This document shows positions 32,677 to 44,060 of a DNA stretch of 64,000 bases, piece by piece. A program made the position numbers and the translations under genes. Positions within the stretch are counted from its first letter, which is position 1. The number at the start of each line of letters is the position of its first letter. The notes under the pieces were generated by a model. That model saw only the letters and a list, made by a program, of their open reading frames with translations, was not told where the DNA came from and did not search any database. The stretch comes from Cadophora sp. MPI-SDFR-AT-0126 (lineage: Eukaryota; Ascomycota; Leotiomycetes; Helotiales; Ploettnerulaceae): assembly GCA_020747065.1 (NCBI GenBank), contig JAGMVK010000004.1:868001-932000 (forward strand). Direction: 5' to 3'.

Positions 32677-34270
32677 CGTGCAGGAGGAGGGAGAGTAACT
32701 CAGTCCGAGGCGTTCAAATGGAGGTGTCAATGAGGTTGAGCCTTCGGAGAAGTGTCGGTGGTGTCGGGGTTGATGAGGCTGGTTTTCCTCAATTACACGG
32801 ACGAGCTCGAGAATGGGCATTATTTAGGAGCTAGAGGCGCTGCACGTGATGTATTTCGAGCGGGGCAGAGGCTGGAATGGGGCTGGATTGATAAGATGTC
32901 GGTATTTGTGTGGGCGTCCCATCAATCAATGGGTCTCGAGATCAGAGAATCATCGGGATTTCAATAAACATGCTTCACAAAAGACGAGAGCAAGGCAGAG
33001 GCAGATGCAGAGAGGTTAGGTAGGGTAGTAGGGTCTGACCTCCTGCGCCTTCGTATATAACCGTCCACCGTTGTCAGCCTAACTGCAGCCAGTCCCATCG
33101 CTCTCACTGGCCAAATGCCAATTGCCAATTGAGGGGTACGCGGTTTGGTGTCACGTTCCTGGCTCAGCTTAGATGTTTCCTGTCGAGGTTTATTTCGGGT
33201 TCAAGGATCCATGCTTCCGGACTTCCAGAATGCTCCGTGTTTCTGCTTCAAACTTTTCTGGAATGCTTTTTACCCCGCAAAACTGCTGGCGTTTTCCGGG
33301 GTAGATCTAATTATACTTTCTAGTCCGAAGTTAGGTCCGGATGAGCCCGGGATTTGGTTGTCTACTTTGAATCAAATCAACGGTATTTGCCTTAGTAGCC
33401 CGAGTGTTAATGCCCCTTTTCCAAAATATACTTTTGCCCTCGTCTCAGCGGCGAGTCATTCAAGTCAATTCTTGTTCCAGACCACGTGATGTTACTGGGA
33501 TTGCATGCATTGCTGTTTCACCTATATCAGGAAACCCATCAGCTCTTCAACCCGTATCCGAAGCCATATTCAGGAGATTGCTGTATTATTGGTGACTTTC
33601 AAGTACGCAGGTTCATACAATACATCCTCGCTTAATTTGGCTGCTGCTGAAACGTCCAAGTTGCTGTTTGGCTCTTGAAGGATTATTTGCAATCCCGGCT
33701 ATAACAAAACCCCGAAATATATCGATGACTAAATCAGCTTGAATAAGTTAGAGAAGCTCTGCACCGCAGTCGAGACAATTGTCTCTCACGAACTGTTCCA
33801 AGCTGTTTGCTTACGAGCACGTGACGTTCTCCTGTTCAGCTACATGGGAGTTGTTTTCCTCAACTTCCGGAAACAAGTCATTCGCGAGCTGTCTGAGAAC
33901 GAGTAACACGAGAGTAAATCTCTAAATAGATGGGTATTGTTCTCCTTCCTGAGATTGGGTGAGGCATGCCCCAATCACCAACTTCTTACTACATTAGCAG
34001 CATCCAGTCAAGGAAAGCCGCTTTTCCAGTACTGTAGATCGTGAGCAACATGGACACTTGCCAAGATACCGAGTACTGTGGTCCAAAACTCGCTGAATGT
34101 CTCAATTTCATACCTAGATACTTAAGAACCGGCTCTTTTCCGATCCCATCCGTCAAAGCATCACCATATTCAACAACGCTAATCCGTTCTCCTCGTATCC
34201 TTCCTCTTTCGCATCACCGTCTCGCAATTATACCGTTCCTCAATCGCCGACCGCCAGTTTGCATATCGGA
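32677..34270. other. Divergent intergenic region, 1.6 kb
   Basis: No supportable gene. Frames at 33129-33595 on the plus strand are short, overlap each other and lack family resemblance. The region should carry promoters for the regulator to the left and the Ser/Lys-rich protein to the right. Confidence 0.45.
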
Positions 34271-35356
34271 ATGGCACCACCTTCCTCGTCGTCGCGAACG
34301 AATAAGGACAAAGACGAGGACAAGAAATCCAAGTGCAAATCCTCGTCTTCAAAGCCTTCCCTGATATCTTCTATGTTCTCATCACGCAAGCACGAATCTT
34401 CAGACGAAGAAGAAAAGAAGAAATTCTCATCCTCATCCTCCAAGTCCAAAAATCACAGCTCCAAGTCTTCCAAATGCAAGACATCAAAACCCTCCACCTC
34501 GCCATCTTCCAAGCTCCGCGACGAGCCTAAGAAGTCCAGCAGCAAAACATCAAGATCTTCTTCTGTCCTGCCATCAGCCAACTTCCGCGACGAATTAAAG
34601 TTTCTCGAATCGAAGTTTTTCAGAGACGAATCCGTTACGCCAGCCGATCTACCAGAAACTCTTGGCGAAGTCAAGAGCAGACACGGCACAATGCCATCCT
34701 CGGTCGACCTTTTTCAGTCGGTAAGCAGACACAGCAAGCCGTCAAAGCAGTACACGCCCACGAAGACCTCGAAACTCGTCACTGAAACTAAATCCGAGAG
34801 CGAATCAGAAGAAGAAGAATCCATCAAAATCGTATCCAAAGCCCCCTCCCATATCAAAAGGGTCCTTACTTCCCCCACCGACCTCAAAACGGCCACCCGC
34901 CAACTCAAACTCTCCACCCTTCCACCCTCCGAGCGAGCCGCCTCAGAAATATGGGCCCAGTCCATGATTGAAAAAGTCGGCAACTGTCCTCAAAACAGAA
35001 TCTGGCAACGCCTCGACCTCCCCACGAGCAAAGGCTACCAATGTGCCGGCGGCGCGCACTTCATCAGCGACGAGCTGATCGCAGAAGGGAAATGCGGCAT
35101 CATGCGAACGCAATCAAAAGATCCGTTGAAGTTGTTGGGGCCGTTCTATCCTGACCCGAATAATCCGAGGAAGTTCGACTTTTATGATTTGGAGAAGAAG
35201 CCGAGTTATGTTGTGCCGGATGGCTGGTTGACGGATCCGAATGATCCTGAGGACAAGGACTTTTGGGTGAGAGAGGATGGGAGTGTGTTTAGGACTAAGA
35301 GCACGCTTGATCCGAGTACACTTTGGTATGCGATTAAATATCACGAAGAGCCTTAG
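34271..35356 (+). CDS. Ser/Lys-rich hypothetical protein
   Basis: A single-exon frame of 361 aa from the ATG at 34271. Residues 1-200 are low complexity, dominated by Ser, Lys and Glu (for example SKCKSSSSKPSLISSMFSSR and ESESEEEESIKIV), and are almost certainly disordered, with many potential phosphorylation sites. The last 130 residues look globular: SERAASEIWAQSMIEKVGNC, CAGGAHFISDELIAEG, LLGPFYPDPNNPRKFDFYDL and a terminal LWYAIKYHEEP. They contain three Cys and many aromatic residues. I recognise no named family, though the ordered tail looks conserved rather than random. A nuclear or cytoskeletal adaptor could be imagined from composition, but nothing in the sequence decides it. Confidence 0.75.
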   Translation: MAPPSSSSRTNKDKDEDKKSKCKSSSSKPSLISSMFSSRKHESSDEEEKKKFSSSSSKSKNHSSKSSKCKTSKPSTSPSSKLRDEPKKSSSKTSRSSSVLPSANFRDELKFLESKFFRDESVTPADLPETLGEVKSRHGTMPSSVDLFQSVSRHSKPSKQYTPTKTSKLVTETKSESESEEEESIKIVSKAPSHIKRVLTSPTDLKTATRQLKLSTLPPSERAASEIWAQSMIEKVGNCPQNRIWQRLDLPTSKGYQCAGGAHFISDELIAEGKCGIMRTQSKDPLKLLGPFYPDPNNPRKFDFYDLEKKPSYVVPDGWLTDPNDPEDKDFWVREDGSVFRTKSTLDPSTLWYAIKYHEEP

Positions 35357-35894
35357 GTGTTGTTGAGGACATGTCCAGAGGGAGAGCATGGCTGTTCTGG
35401 GTGGGGTATTGACGAAGAGCATTTGGCTGCGAAATGTGCGTAGCTTTCTATTATCGGTTCAAGTATCAAGCACCAAGTCGACCGTCAATGTGCTCCTATA
35501 TTTGAAGGGACAATTAATGTTGGACAGTGTCCTAACGATCATGGCATGCGCTGTGTTTATCATCTCCTAAGCATTGAAGCCGAGCAGAAATGGGGCGGGT
35601 AGTGACTTGGGACCAAAAGCTACATCATCTCATCCATGTTCTGCTGCGAAATTAGCTGCCGGGAGTCGTGTCAAAATACCGTGGACTTAGACTTCATATA
35701 TAGCACAAGATCTGGCATTTTCACTAGACAGTTTCTTTGAAAGCCCTATCATTACCTAAACTCACCATGCTAGCCCACATCCCTCTTCCTGTTATCCTCT
35801 CAGACATCCACAAAAGCTAGCTAAAGATACGGGGATAGTCCAACGACAGCAACCAGACTTGTCCCGACGAAGCGAACATCCAAATTCTATACTC
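35357..35894. other. Convergent intergenic region
   Basis: About 540 bp between the 3' ends of two convergent genes. It should hold both 3' UTRs. No gene or clear hairpin is visible. Confidence 0.45.
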
Positions 35895-37837
35895 TCACAC
35901 TTTTTCAAGGGACTTGCTCGATTCCTCTGCTCGCTTACCTTTCATTCCATACTCAGTCTCGAGTTCAGTCCTCAACTTAATTTCCTTCTCAATGAAGACC
36001 AGCAAGAAGGAAAACGCAGATATCGCAATCGCCACCTGCCACACCACTTTCAGGCTTCCCACGTACACACCGATGATTTCCTCGCGAACAGCCGGCTCAA
36101 ACGAGTTGATGAAGTCTCGCGTGCCGTGAGCATATGCTTGACCATTCGAAAATAGGGCCCGAACAGCCGGGTCGCTGATCGCTTTTGCAGATTTGTTGAA
36201 TTGATTGTTGAAGATGACTGCTGGGATAGTCACGCCCCAAACCGCACCAAAGCTTCGGGTGAATGCGAAAGTTGCTGTAGATGACGCTGCAAGCTCTTCT
36301 GGCAGGCCCGCTTGAATCGCGGGAAGCGCACTGCTCACCAGGAGCCCTTGGCCGGCTGCGATGATTGATTGATAGATAACCCACTCTGCAGTGCTAGACT
36401 TCGAATCCAGGAGTGTGTTCAGTCCAAAACCAAGTGTCATGAGGGCGAATCCCACGTGGTGAATGGGCCTGTATCTGCCGAATTTCGAGACCAGAACGCC
36501 ACCGAAAGCAGCGAATGGGAGGACGACGAGAAATGTGGCCAAAATCTGGACGCCTGATCGGTAGGGTGAAGAAAGTAGGACAGCTTGAAAATAGACGGGA
36601 AAGAAATAGATGACCCAAATTGCCGTAATGGTTTGGAGGAAGACCAGAATATATGCTGTGACGGTGGTGCGATTCGAGAACAAACTAGGAGGCACAGTCG
36701 GCTCGAGGCAGAACTTGGATGATTCATAGAACTGAAAGGCTATTAGGCCGGCAAGCCCAACTGTAAGAGGAACGATGATGCGCCATGATGACCATGGTGC
36801 TTTTGTTCCGGCGTCGGTGAGAGCGATGAGGATGGCAATCAGCGCGGGGATCAGAACTGCATTTCCTGGCCAGTCGATGCGTTTCATTTTCTGTAGGAAT
36901 GTAGACTCTTTTGTGTATTGGACTTGAAGAAAGGCGAATAGTAGGAGCAGTGAGCCACCTCCGATTGGTAAATTCATGTAAAAGATCCATCTCCCTGTAA
37001 AGAGTGGGAAGTTAGCAATTCTCATTTGCACAAACTTTGGGGGAAATTAGAAGGAGAAAGAGTCCAAATGTATGTCGCTTCATGACTTACAAGTAGTATT
37101 TTCAACTATAATCCCGCCCAGAAACGGTCCAACAGATGCCCCAACTGTGAATGTGGAGAGAACGATGCCGAGAAACTTGCCTCGCTCGCGCAAGGGGACG
37201 AGATCGCAGATGATCAGCTCAATGAGGACGTTAACCCCGCCACCACCAATGCCTTGTATGGTTCGACCTGCAATCAGCATGGCACTACTTGAAGCACCTC
37301 CGCAGATGCCACTACCGAAGACAAACACTGCCACGCTTGATATCATAAGCCATCGTCTGCCGAAAATATCGGCGACTTGTCCGAAGAGAGGTTGAAAGAT
37401 CATGCTGTAACATAGCCCGTTAGTTTGAGCCTCGAAGGCGAGCAAAGACTTCTTCTTACCTTGTCAGGAAATACGAATTGACCAGCCAAGCATAGTCTTC
37501 GCCTATGGTCAAGCGTTCAGAGATTGTTGGCAACGCCGTGGATATCACCGTCGCTTCTATTGCTGAGAGCAATCCAGTGATAGAGAGCGACGCGAAGACC
37601 CTACATAGAAGTATGAGTTAAAATCTGACTCCAAAGATCTTGGAGACGCGTGCTCCACCAATGGCATTGAGCGAGAGGCAAGATTTGTCCCTTCAATACT
37701 TACATCCAAAATCTCCAATTTCGAGCAATTGGCACTGAACCGACGGGTTCTGGACCTTCAGTGCCACTTAACCCTGAGAGGCTTCCAGCAATAGCATCGG
37801 CATCGTCTTTGATATCTGTTGGAGCCATAGCGGACAT
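35895..37837 (-). CDS. MFS drug/toxin efflux transporter, DHA2 (14-TM) type
   Basis: Exons on the minus strand are 37837-37704, 37600-37460, 37404-37091 and 36994-35895, with introns of 103, 55 and 96 bp; phases close to 562 aa. The N-terminal tail of about 45 residues is followed by SITGLLSAIEATVISTALPT, the DHA2 helix-1 signature. Then come GQVADIFGRRWLM (the MFS A-loop), the RTIQGIGGGGV block (motif B) and GASVGPFLGGIIVENTTWRW, matching motif C and its FYxNLP continuation. About 14 helices are countable. Such proteins sit in the plasma membrane and export toxic or self-made compounds with proton antiport. The AflR-like regulator 0.88 kb upstream on the other strand suggests common control, as in secondary-metabolite loci. 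The substrate cannot be read from sequence. Confidence 0.93.
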
Positions 37838-38712
37838 AACTTCGACAAGAATGGAAGAAATTTCACAGGCCGCTGAAAAGTTGCAAGGAAATCCGATCTA
37901 TTGCAATAGAGAGTGCACAATGGAATACCTGCTCTATGTAAAGGAAAGAAAATGGAAAATTATGAGCCTAAGTAGATGCTCGAGCCATAAACACCGCATT
38001 CAGCCAGTGGCCCTTGCTGCTGAACGCCGAGGAAGCAAAACATGGCCTAGATGAGGCTGATATGGTCACGTGAGGTAAGAACACTTGCTCTGCTGCTATT
38101 GTCGCGTAAAAATCGCACGAGTCTACTTGCAGTATTTAGCAGTTTTTAGTTGGTTGCTTCTGCCTGCCAGGGATGGGAGAGCTTCATGCTCTGTGCTGGA
38201 GCATCGACGTTGTCAATGAAGGTGCAGCGAAATAAGGAGAACCGTGAAGACCGACATGCTGACAAGCGAACGCCGAGTCATAGCGAGAGATATAAAATCA
38301 GCTGATTTCAGGCTAAATGCGCACCCTGCCATCTCTCAATATGACAAAGTTCAATAGAGCAACTCTGAGTTTCATTTCTCCCACAAGCGAACAGCGAGTC
38401 ACGTTTTGCTGCGCCGTTGAAACGTCGACTCAACCCTCGAGGCGCGTCGTCGTCAAGCAGCCGCCTGGTAAGGGATTTGCTTACATAGCGTTCCTCATTC
38501 CTTTGCTTCTCTTAGCAAATCAACTATCAAGCAAATTATAGCTCATGAATTCCAGTCTGTTGATGAATGGTTTCGTGAAAACAAAGTGCAGCTGCCAGGC
38601 GAGGAATTTCTTACAGCCATCTCGTCTTCACGAGCTTGCCCCGACATTGGACAGTTCAGGCCCTTCATGCGACTATTGGTAACTTCTATCGACGTATCAT
38701 AATTCAACTAAC
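37838..38712. promoter_or_regulatory. Divergent promoter region, MFS pump and AflR-like regulator
   Basis: The 875 bp separate divergent start codons. AflR-type regulators typically recognise TCGN5CGA-like palindromes. I did not locate a convincing site by eye and flag this as a place to search. No gene is seen. Confidence 0.4.
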
Positions 38713-40204
38713 ATGGCCGATGAAGTTCGGCTTCGCGCGGCGTGTGATCGATGCCACTCGCAGAAGATCAAATGTCCAAGGAATGAAGGCTCGGAAACAT
38801 GTGACCGCTGCATGAAAGCCCGAACACCGTGTATCTTCAGTCCCTTCCGGCAGAAGAAACCCCCTGAAGAAGACGCCGATGAGGAGGTGCATACAGTTGT
38901 CATGACCCCACATCCTCTAGGCCGTACGCCGGATGTGCAGTTCGATGTGGTTGGGCTTGGGGGCCAGAAGAGAAAGCGTTTGGATCAGGATAACAGTTCA
39001 TCGAGTAAGTGTCTACCATTGACTGATCTCTGAGACGTCCGAACTGAAAGTTGCAGGTACTGCACCTCCCATTGATGCAGAAGACACCCCGGTTCAGATT
39101 GTCAACCTTGATAATGACCCTCTCGGTCTTGACTGGATGCCGAACTCGTTTCCTGACTCGGAAGGCTTTACAGCCGACAATCCTTTCAACAACTTCAACT
39201 TCGGCAATGCAATTCAGTACCCTCCCCTTGATTTCAACATCCTGGATCCTGAAAATACGGACGTCGTTGCAGATACGAACGAAGTGCAATACCGAAGAAA
39301 TGTCAACCCCGATCGTGCTCTCCAAGGCACCAGTAATCTTCTACTTGGACCGAACTTTGGTCAGCCAAAGCCCAATGCCAACCCACGCGGCAACTTGCAG
39401 TATACCTGGCCGTATGGGGTAAGGGAACCAGAACCTGACTCAGCCAAAACCTTCGTGCGGAAACTCTCACAATTGAACGTCGATCTCTCGGATCATAAGG
39501 CCACGCTGCCACCACTCTCAGTACATGACGACTTGCCACCCGAACTTGACGTCGCTTGTCCCCAGAGTACCGAATACGTCCTCGAAGATACGTTCAGACT
39601 CACGCAAAGCTTGATTGAGATCTACCCCAGCTTCCTGCACCTATTCATTAACCCGACGCCGTCATCCAAATCAACAACACCGGATTCTGATTTTCTTAGT
39701 ACCGGCATGTTTGAAAATGATGGAGAAGGCTCTTCCTCAAGCACAGCAACATCCAACATATCATCATGTGCCAAACAACCTTTGGACCATGCTTCCATTT
39801 TGCTTCTGATATCTTGCCATCTGCGAGTAATAGATATCTACGACACGCTATTCAAGCATATGGATGCCTGCATCAGCCAGAGAGGGATGGCCAAGAATGC
39901 CAGACAGGCTGCCTTATCAGCACCGACACTTTCAATCGGGAATTACATACCTCCCCCATCTTCAGCAGTGCCGATGCAGATGCTCCTCCTCGTTCAGTTT
40001 GCCTCTCAGCTCTACAACTATGCAATTGACTTGGCGTCCGAGATCCCGTGTCCGCAGGACGTTTTAAATTCTGGAGGGCAGACTGATTCAGCATTGGTAT
40101 TGACCAAGGCTGCTGCTGAGAATATCAAGGATCGCGCGGGCGATATGTCACAAAGGCTCAGCGATCTCCGGACGGAAATGTTAAGCTCGGGACTCCTTGC
40201 TTGA
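38713..40204 (+). CDS. AflR-like Zn2Cys6 pathway regulator
   Basis: Exons are 38713-39004 and 39057-40204, with a 52-bp intron carrying a CTGAT-type branch; phases close to 479 aa. The zinc cluster starts at residue 11: Cys 11, 14, 21, 30, 33 and 40 (CDRCHSQKIKC, then CDRCMKARTPC). The C-x8-C spacing and the LRAACDRCHSQK opening are typical of AflR/sterigmatocystin-type regulators. The C-terminal region (KTFVRKLSQLNVDL, then HASILLLISCHLRVIDIYDTL and PMQMLLLVQFASQLYNYAI) matches the AflR-type regulatory domain found in polyketide-cluster activators. It is a nuclear protein and a probable activator of neighbouring genes. The divergent MFS pump fits, but no polyketide synthase lies within the window, so this may be an orphan or a cluster edge. 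Confidence 0.9.
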
Positions 40205-40885
40205 ATGGTTTGACACCTAGAGATGGCTTTGTTCAAGTCACCATGCTTAGTTACTGAGCTGAGTGATAGGAGATTTGATGTTGATACCAGAGCGTGTCTG
40301 ATGAAAATACACAGAGAATGGGCATCTCCCTGAGGAATCATTCGCATGCAGAAATTATGTAAGCACCCTTCATACGTATTTGTTCAATTCTGATCTATGG
40401 CTCCTCAGCAAGCAACACAGAGCAAGATTGACTGCCCAGTCAATGCGAACTGAGTAGTAGCCCCGGACTCGAAAAGGCGGAGTAGTAAATCTGTCATTTG
40501 TGTGAATACACCGATGTCCTACGTATTGGTCTTAAACGTCACTGCTTTTCTGTCCAGCTCATGTGTTTTAGATGGGGAAGGATGGTGAGTTACCTTCCAT
40601 GGAGAGTCCTCAACATCATCCTCGAGTTCGTGCTAATTCGCAATTCTTCCTTAGCAGTCTAGTCTGCGTTAAAAACTGTATGCATAGATGGGAGTATAAA
40701 GCAAACAAGACACGGCATATATGTTCAAAAAAAGACCATGCCTCCAAATCAAAATTCTCTCCACAGTAGGCAGGTAAAGAATATCCGGTATTTCAGACCA
40801 CCAGACCACCTGGCTTCCTCCTCTCCCTCCAACCATCGCGCCACGGTGCACTCGCTAACCTCGCCAAACACTTCCAAATACCAAA
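40205..40885. other. Convergent intergenic region
   Basis: About 680 bp between convergent genes, AT-rich in the middle, with short frames only. It should hold two 3' UTRs. Confidence 0.45.
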
Positions 40886-42589
40886 CTAACCCTGAACGAC
40901 ATACTGCTTCTCCTTCTTGAATTGCGAGACAGTGGAGTTTGTCAAGTTGAGCGTATCCATAATGATTTGCGGCGGGGTAAGTCCAACCCATTGGCCAACA
41001 GAAATATCAGAGAAATGATCTGCCTGGAGGACTTCGATGAAGACAACGTCGTCTTTGCCAATGTTCTCAACGTAGTGGGTCATATCTTTTGGAATGTATC
41101 CACAGTCGCCTGCATGGTAGTTGAATGTGCGTGCATTGCCTTCGGCGGCCTGGGTGGGAAGTTAGCTATCGTTCGTTGTTGCAACTGTATGGGAAGAAAC
41201 GTACGTAGATTCCGATTCTTGCGTCTCCTGAGATGAAGAAACTGGATCGTGTCAGTTCAGATTTCCAATATCTAGATGGTGCTACAGTAATTGCTAGAAG
41301 ATCTCGGGTGGCCGGAGGAACAGAACTTGGAAACTTACTTCCACTCATCGGATGTTCTGATTCACAGGTCAGCATAAGTCAAGCAAATCATTCAAAGCTA
41401 GGCCAGTACTTACGTATGCCAGTGAATCTCTCTAATTGCTCCAGGTTTGACCGTAACAACAGCAGCCGAGAACATACTCGCAATGGGGAAGCTCTTAGGA
41501 TCGATAATCTTCACACTCCCACCTGTTGTCGTAACGGTTGGGTCCGCTTTCGAGAGATGGAAACTGTACGATTGCTCGACGGGCAGGACGCCAGCGGAAC
41601 CCACTATATTTTGTTGTGCGATGTCCTTTGGAGCCGGAGTTCCGGGAAAGATGAATAGCTCGCCACTTGGGATGTTGTCCCAAGCTGATAGGGGAAGACC
41701 TCCGAAGTTTTTGGACAGGACGGATTTCTAAGAATGTTAGAGATCAGGAGTTTTAGGACTGGGTTCGGCAAGGGATGCTCACGGGATTGCGGGCAAACAC
41801 CTCGGTAGCGAGGAAAGTGCTGTCTTCAGAAAAACTTCCATCGTCGAAGACAAGCAAGAATTCCACACCGCCGTCCAAAGCTTGCAAAGAGTGAGGGACG
41901 CCACTTTTTAACTTCTTAGTAAGATTCAGTTGTTGGTAAAAATGACAGACTTACGCCGGAAAGAACCAGACATCACCAGCACTCAAATCATCCACAAAGG
42001 TCTGTCCATCCTCGGTCACAGCCTGAATTCTCACACTCCCATTCAGAACATACGACCACTCGGCAGCAGTGTGCCAATGCAACTCACGATAACCACCCGC
42101 TTCCAACCGCATGTCGACACCCGCCATCTCAGTAGCGACAGGGATATTATCGACGTTCTGCTGCCTCGACCAACCCGCCCGACCAAGTCCCATCTTGGTA
42201 TGACTGAGTCCAAGCGGCCATTCGGCATTAGGCACGCTCCCGTGATCAGTCCCTGGAGGAGCGAGTTTGTCAGGGTTGAGGACATCGTATTCCGTTGTTC
42301 TTGGACCTGGGTCAAGTCCGCCTTTGTTGCCTCGGATTGGTTGTGGGTTCTCGACACCATTGAAGTCGAGGAAGGCTCCGATGGTGGCATCCTGAGTCTG
42401 GGCTGGAAGTAACGAGAATTGGATGTTGTCGGTGTCCTGGAATTGGACGCCGTTGGCGGGATTGTAGCCCAGAAGAGATGTTGCAGAGGGTGCAGCTGAG
42501 GTCCCAGTTGGAGCACCTGATACTGTTTGCTGGAAAGCGGCGAGGGCTAGAAGAAGGCTAGCGCCTCTGGCTCCGAAGCGAGATGGCAT
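40886..42589 (-). CDS. Secreted bicupin oxalate decarboxylase
   Basis: Exons on the minus strand are 42589-41955, 41903-41783, 41727-41414, 41356-41339 (18 nt), 41241-41205 (37 nt) and 41149-40886; phases close to 462 aa. A signal peptide of about 25 residues (ASLLLALAAFQQTVSGAPTG) directs secretion. Two cupin domains follow. Domain 1 has YRELHWHTAAEWSYVLNG, then GDVWFFPAGVPHSLQ. Domain 2 has IREIHWHTTSDEWNFF, then GDCGYIPKDMTHYVEN. Both provide the HxH, Glu and His manganese ligands of oxalate decarboxylases, which convert oxalate to formate and CO2. The domain-2 motif is assembled across three exons, two of them very small. A role in detoxifying or controlling oxalate during plant or wood colonisation is typical. 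The nearest neighbour is the convergent AflR-like regulator. Confidence 0.95.
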
Positions 42590-43537
42590 GGTGAATTGAT
42601 GGCGTTTGTTATTCTCTGTGCGTGAGGCTAGCGAGTGCAAGAGGAGAGATGGAGGGCAGAAGCTCCAGAGAGAAGAAGGACTGGTGGGTGAAAAGAGAAG
42701 CGTTTTCTAGGAGGACTCTCGAGCCTTTATAAAAACAAGAATGATGACTTCATCTTCCCCTCTCCTGAGATTGATATGCACTTTGGATATCTTAAGTCGC
42801 TGTCATTAAAGATCGTCGATTTTACCTAGGAGAGGTAATGTTCACCAGCACTCATGCCACCGCTCAGCTAGAATCGATTACCTACGCCCAGGCAGAAAGG
42901 AGCATCTCGGCATCTTGGACCTTGAATAAGCTTTGCAAGAAAGCTGTTGTCATGTTAGGGTATGCTTGTTCCAATGGCATCATCTGACGAGTTAGGCCCT
43001 TGCATAGTACTCCGTCATTTCTTTCTCCATCAAGGTTTTGTTCGGACTGGGAGTTGGAGGTAGTTGGCACAAGATTCTCGTGATTCGCATAGACTTGACT
43101 CGTTTCCAGAGCATCCATCCTATCAAATGGCATCTGAGGCTGCGCCCAATCACTCAATTGTGCACGGTTGGAGTATAATGAAAAGGGGAGTCGATATACA
43201 GGGACAACGTTCTGGCATGTTGACACCGGCAGGAACTGGCGAGTGGATCACCAGTATGGTGTCTTTGGATCAAATTGAATTCCAAGATCATAATACAGAA
43301 CAATAATACTTTACCAAAGAAACACTCCGAGCAACTCCGAGAAAGATCCTGTCCCAAGTCCCCAATCCCAACTTCTTTGTCGAGCAGAAAGGGGGACTTG
43401 GACCGCAGATCAGCTAAGCGATGCGAGGCGGGCAGGCGGGGTTGTGTTGTGATGTTTCATGAAGCGGATCTCCCGCAGCCAAATGCTTATTTTAAGAAGC
43501 TTTACGGAGCAAAAGACACCCCATAGAAAGCAAGATC
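42590..43537. other. Intergenic left of the MITE
   Basis: About 0.95 kb with the oxalate decarboxylase promoter at its left end. A TTTATAAA-like TATA box lies near 42727 on the minus strand, about 138 bp before the start codon. No gene seen. Confidence 0.45.
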
Positions 43538-43706
43538 CTACAGTAGGGTGCAAAAAGTGTTGACACCCCCCCTTGTAAGCGGCCGCGTGCTCCGGGCTTC
43601 AAGAGGTGCGCAGATCATATCCTGGCTGCCTAGCAATCACGTACGTCTCAGGACGCTAGATGAATTTACAAGGGGGGGTGTCAACACTTTTTGCACCCTA
43701 CTGTAG
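43538..43706. mobile_element. MITE with perfect 41-bp terminal inverted repeats
   Basis: The left arm 43538-43578 and the right arm 43666-43706 are exact reverse complements over 41 bp. If the outer TA is counted as target-site duplication, the element starts CAGTAGGGTGCAAAAAGTG and ends with its complement. The arms include a C7 and a G7 run. The 87-bp interior contains a NotI-type GCGGCCGC and no ORF. Short length, perfect arms and TA flanks fit a non-autonomous Tc1/mariner-type element. The arms have no mismatches, which suggests recent insertion or gene conversion. No transposase and no second copy are visible in the window. Confidence 0.9.
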
Positions 43707-43795
43707 CAATGTTTCTGTCAGACACCGGATGATAGATGCCGGATATACGTTATCTATTTCCTTGCGGTCTGTTCGCGGTGCTTCCGCTCATGCAT

Positions 43796-44060
43796 TCATC
43801 GCCATCCTTTGATGACGATGCTCTCATAGTATTGCACGGCATACTCCCGAGCGTCCGTAGCTTCGGCTGAGGGGGGTGAGCTATATCGGGCCTGTTTCGT
43901 TTCACTAAATGGTACACCAATTGAAAGATGTGGATCATTAGACTGCCGCTCATTGCCCCCTTCAGATGAGGATTTCCTAGTTCTTCGGCTGCATCATAGA
44001 TCTTAATGACATCATCCGTCCAAGATGATGTTGACACTGGGAAACATTTGCTGTTTCTAG
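43796..44060 (-). pseudogene. Probable gene relic, frame broken at a C-run
   Basis: On the minus strand a protein-like frame reads SWTDDVIKIYDAAEELGNPH, then GSLMIHIFQLVYHLVKRNRP. At a run of six C (43871-43876) it loses frame. In another frame the sequence continues DAREYAVQYYESIVIKGWR to a TGA at 43796. One missing C would join them. The style resembles the C-terminal end of a fungal regulator, but I cannot name it. Upstream, fragments on the same strand up to 44640 (YDLNTWDWVYHQAGF) are open only in pieces. A degraded gene is the simplest reading; a sequencing error in the homopolymer is the alternative. Confidence 0.35.

Noticed and set aside
33129..33595. Plus-strand frames between two genes
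   Set aside because: Short, mutually overlapping and without ATG context or family resemblance.
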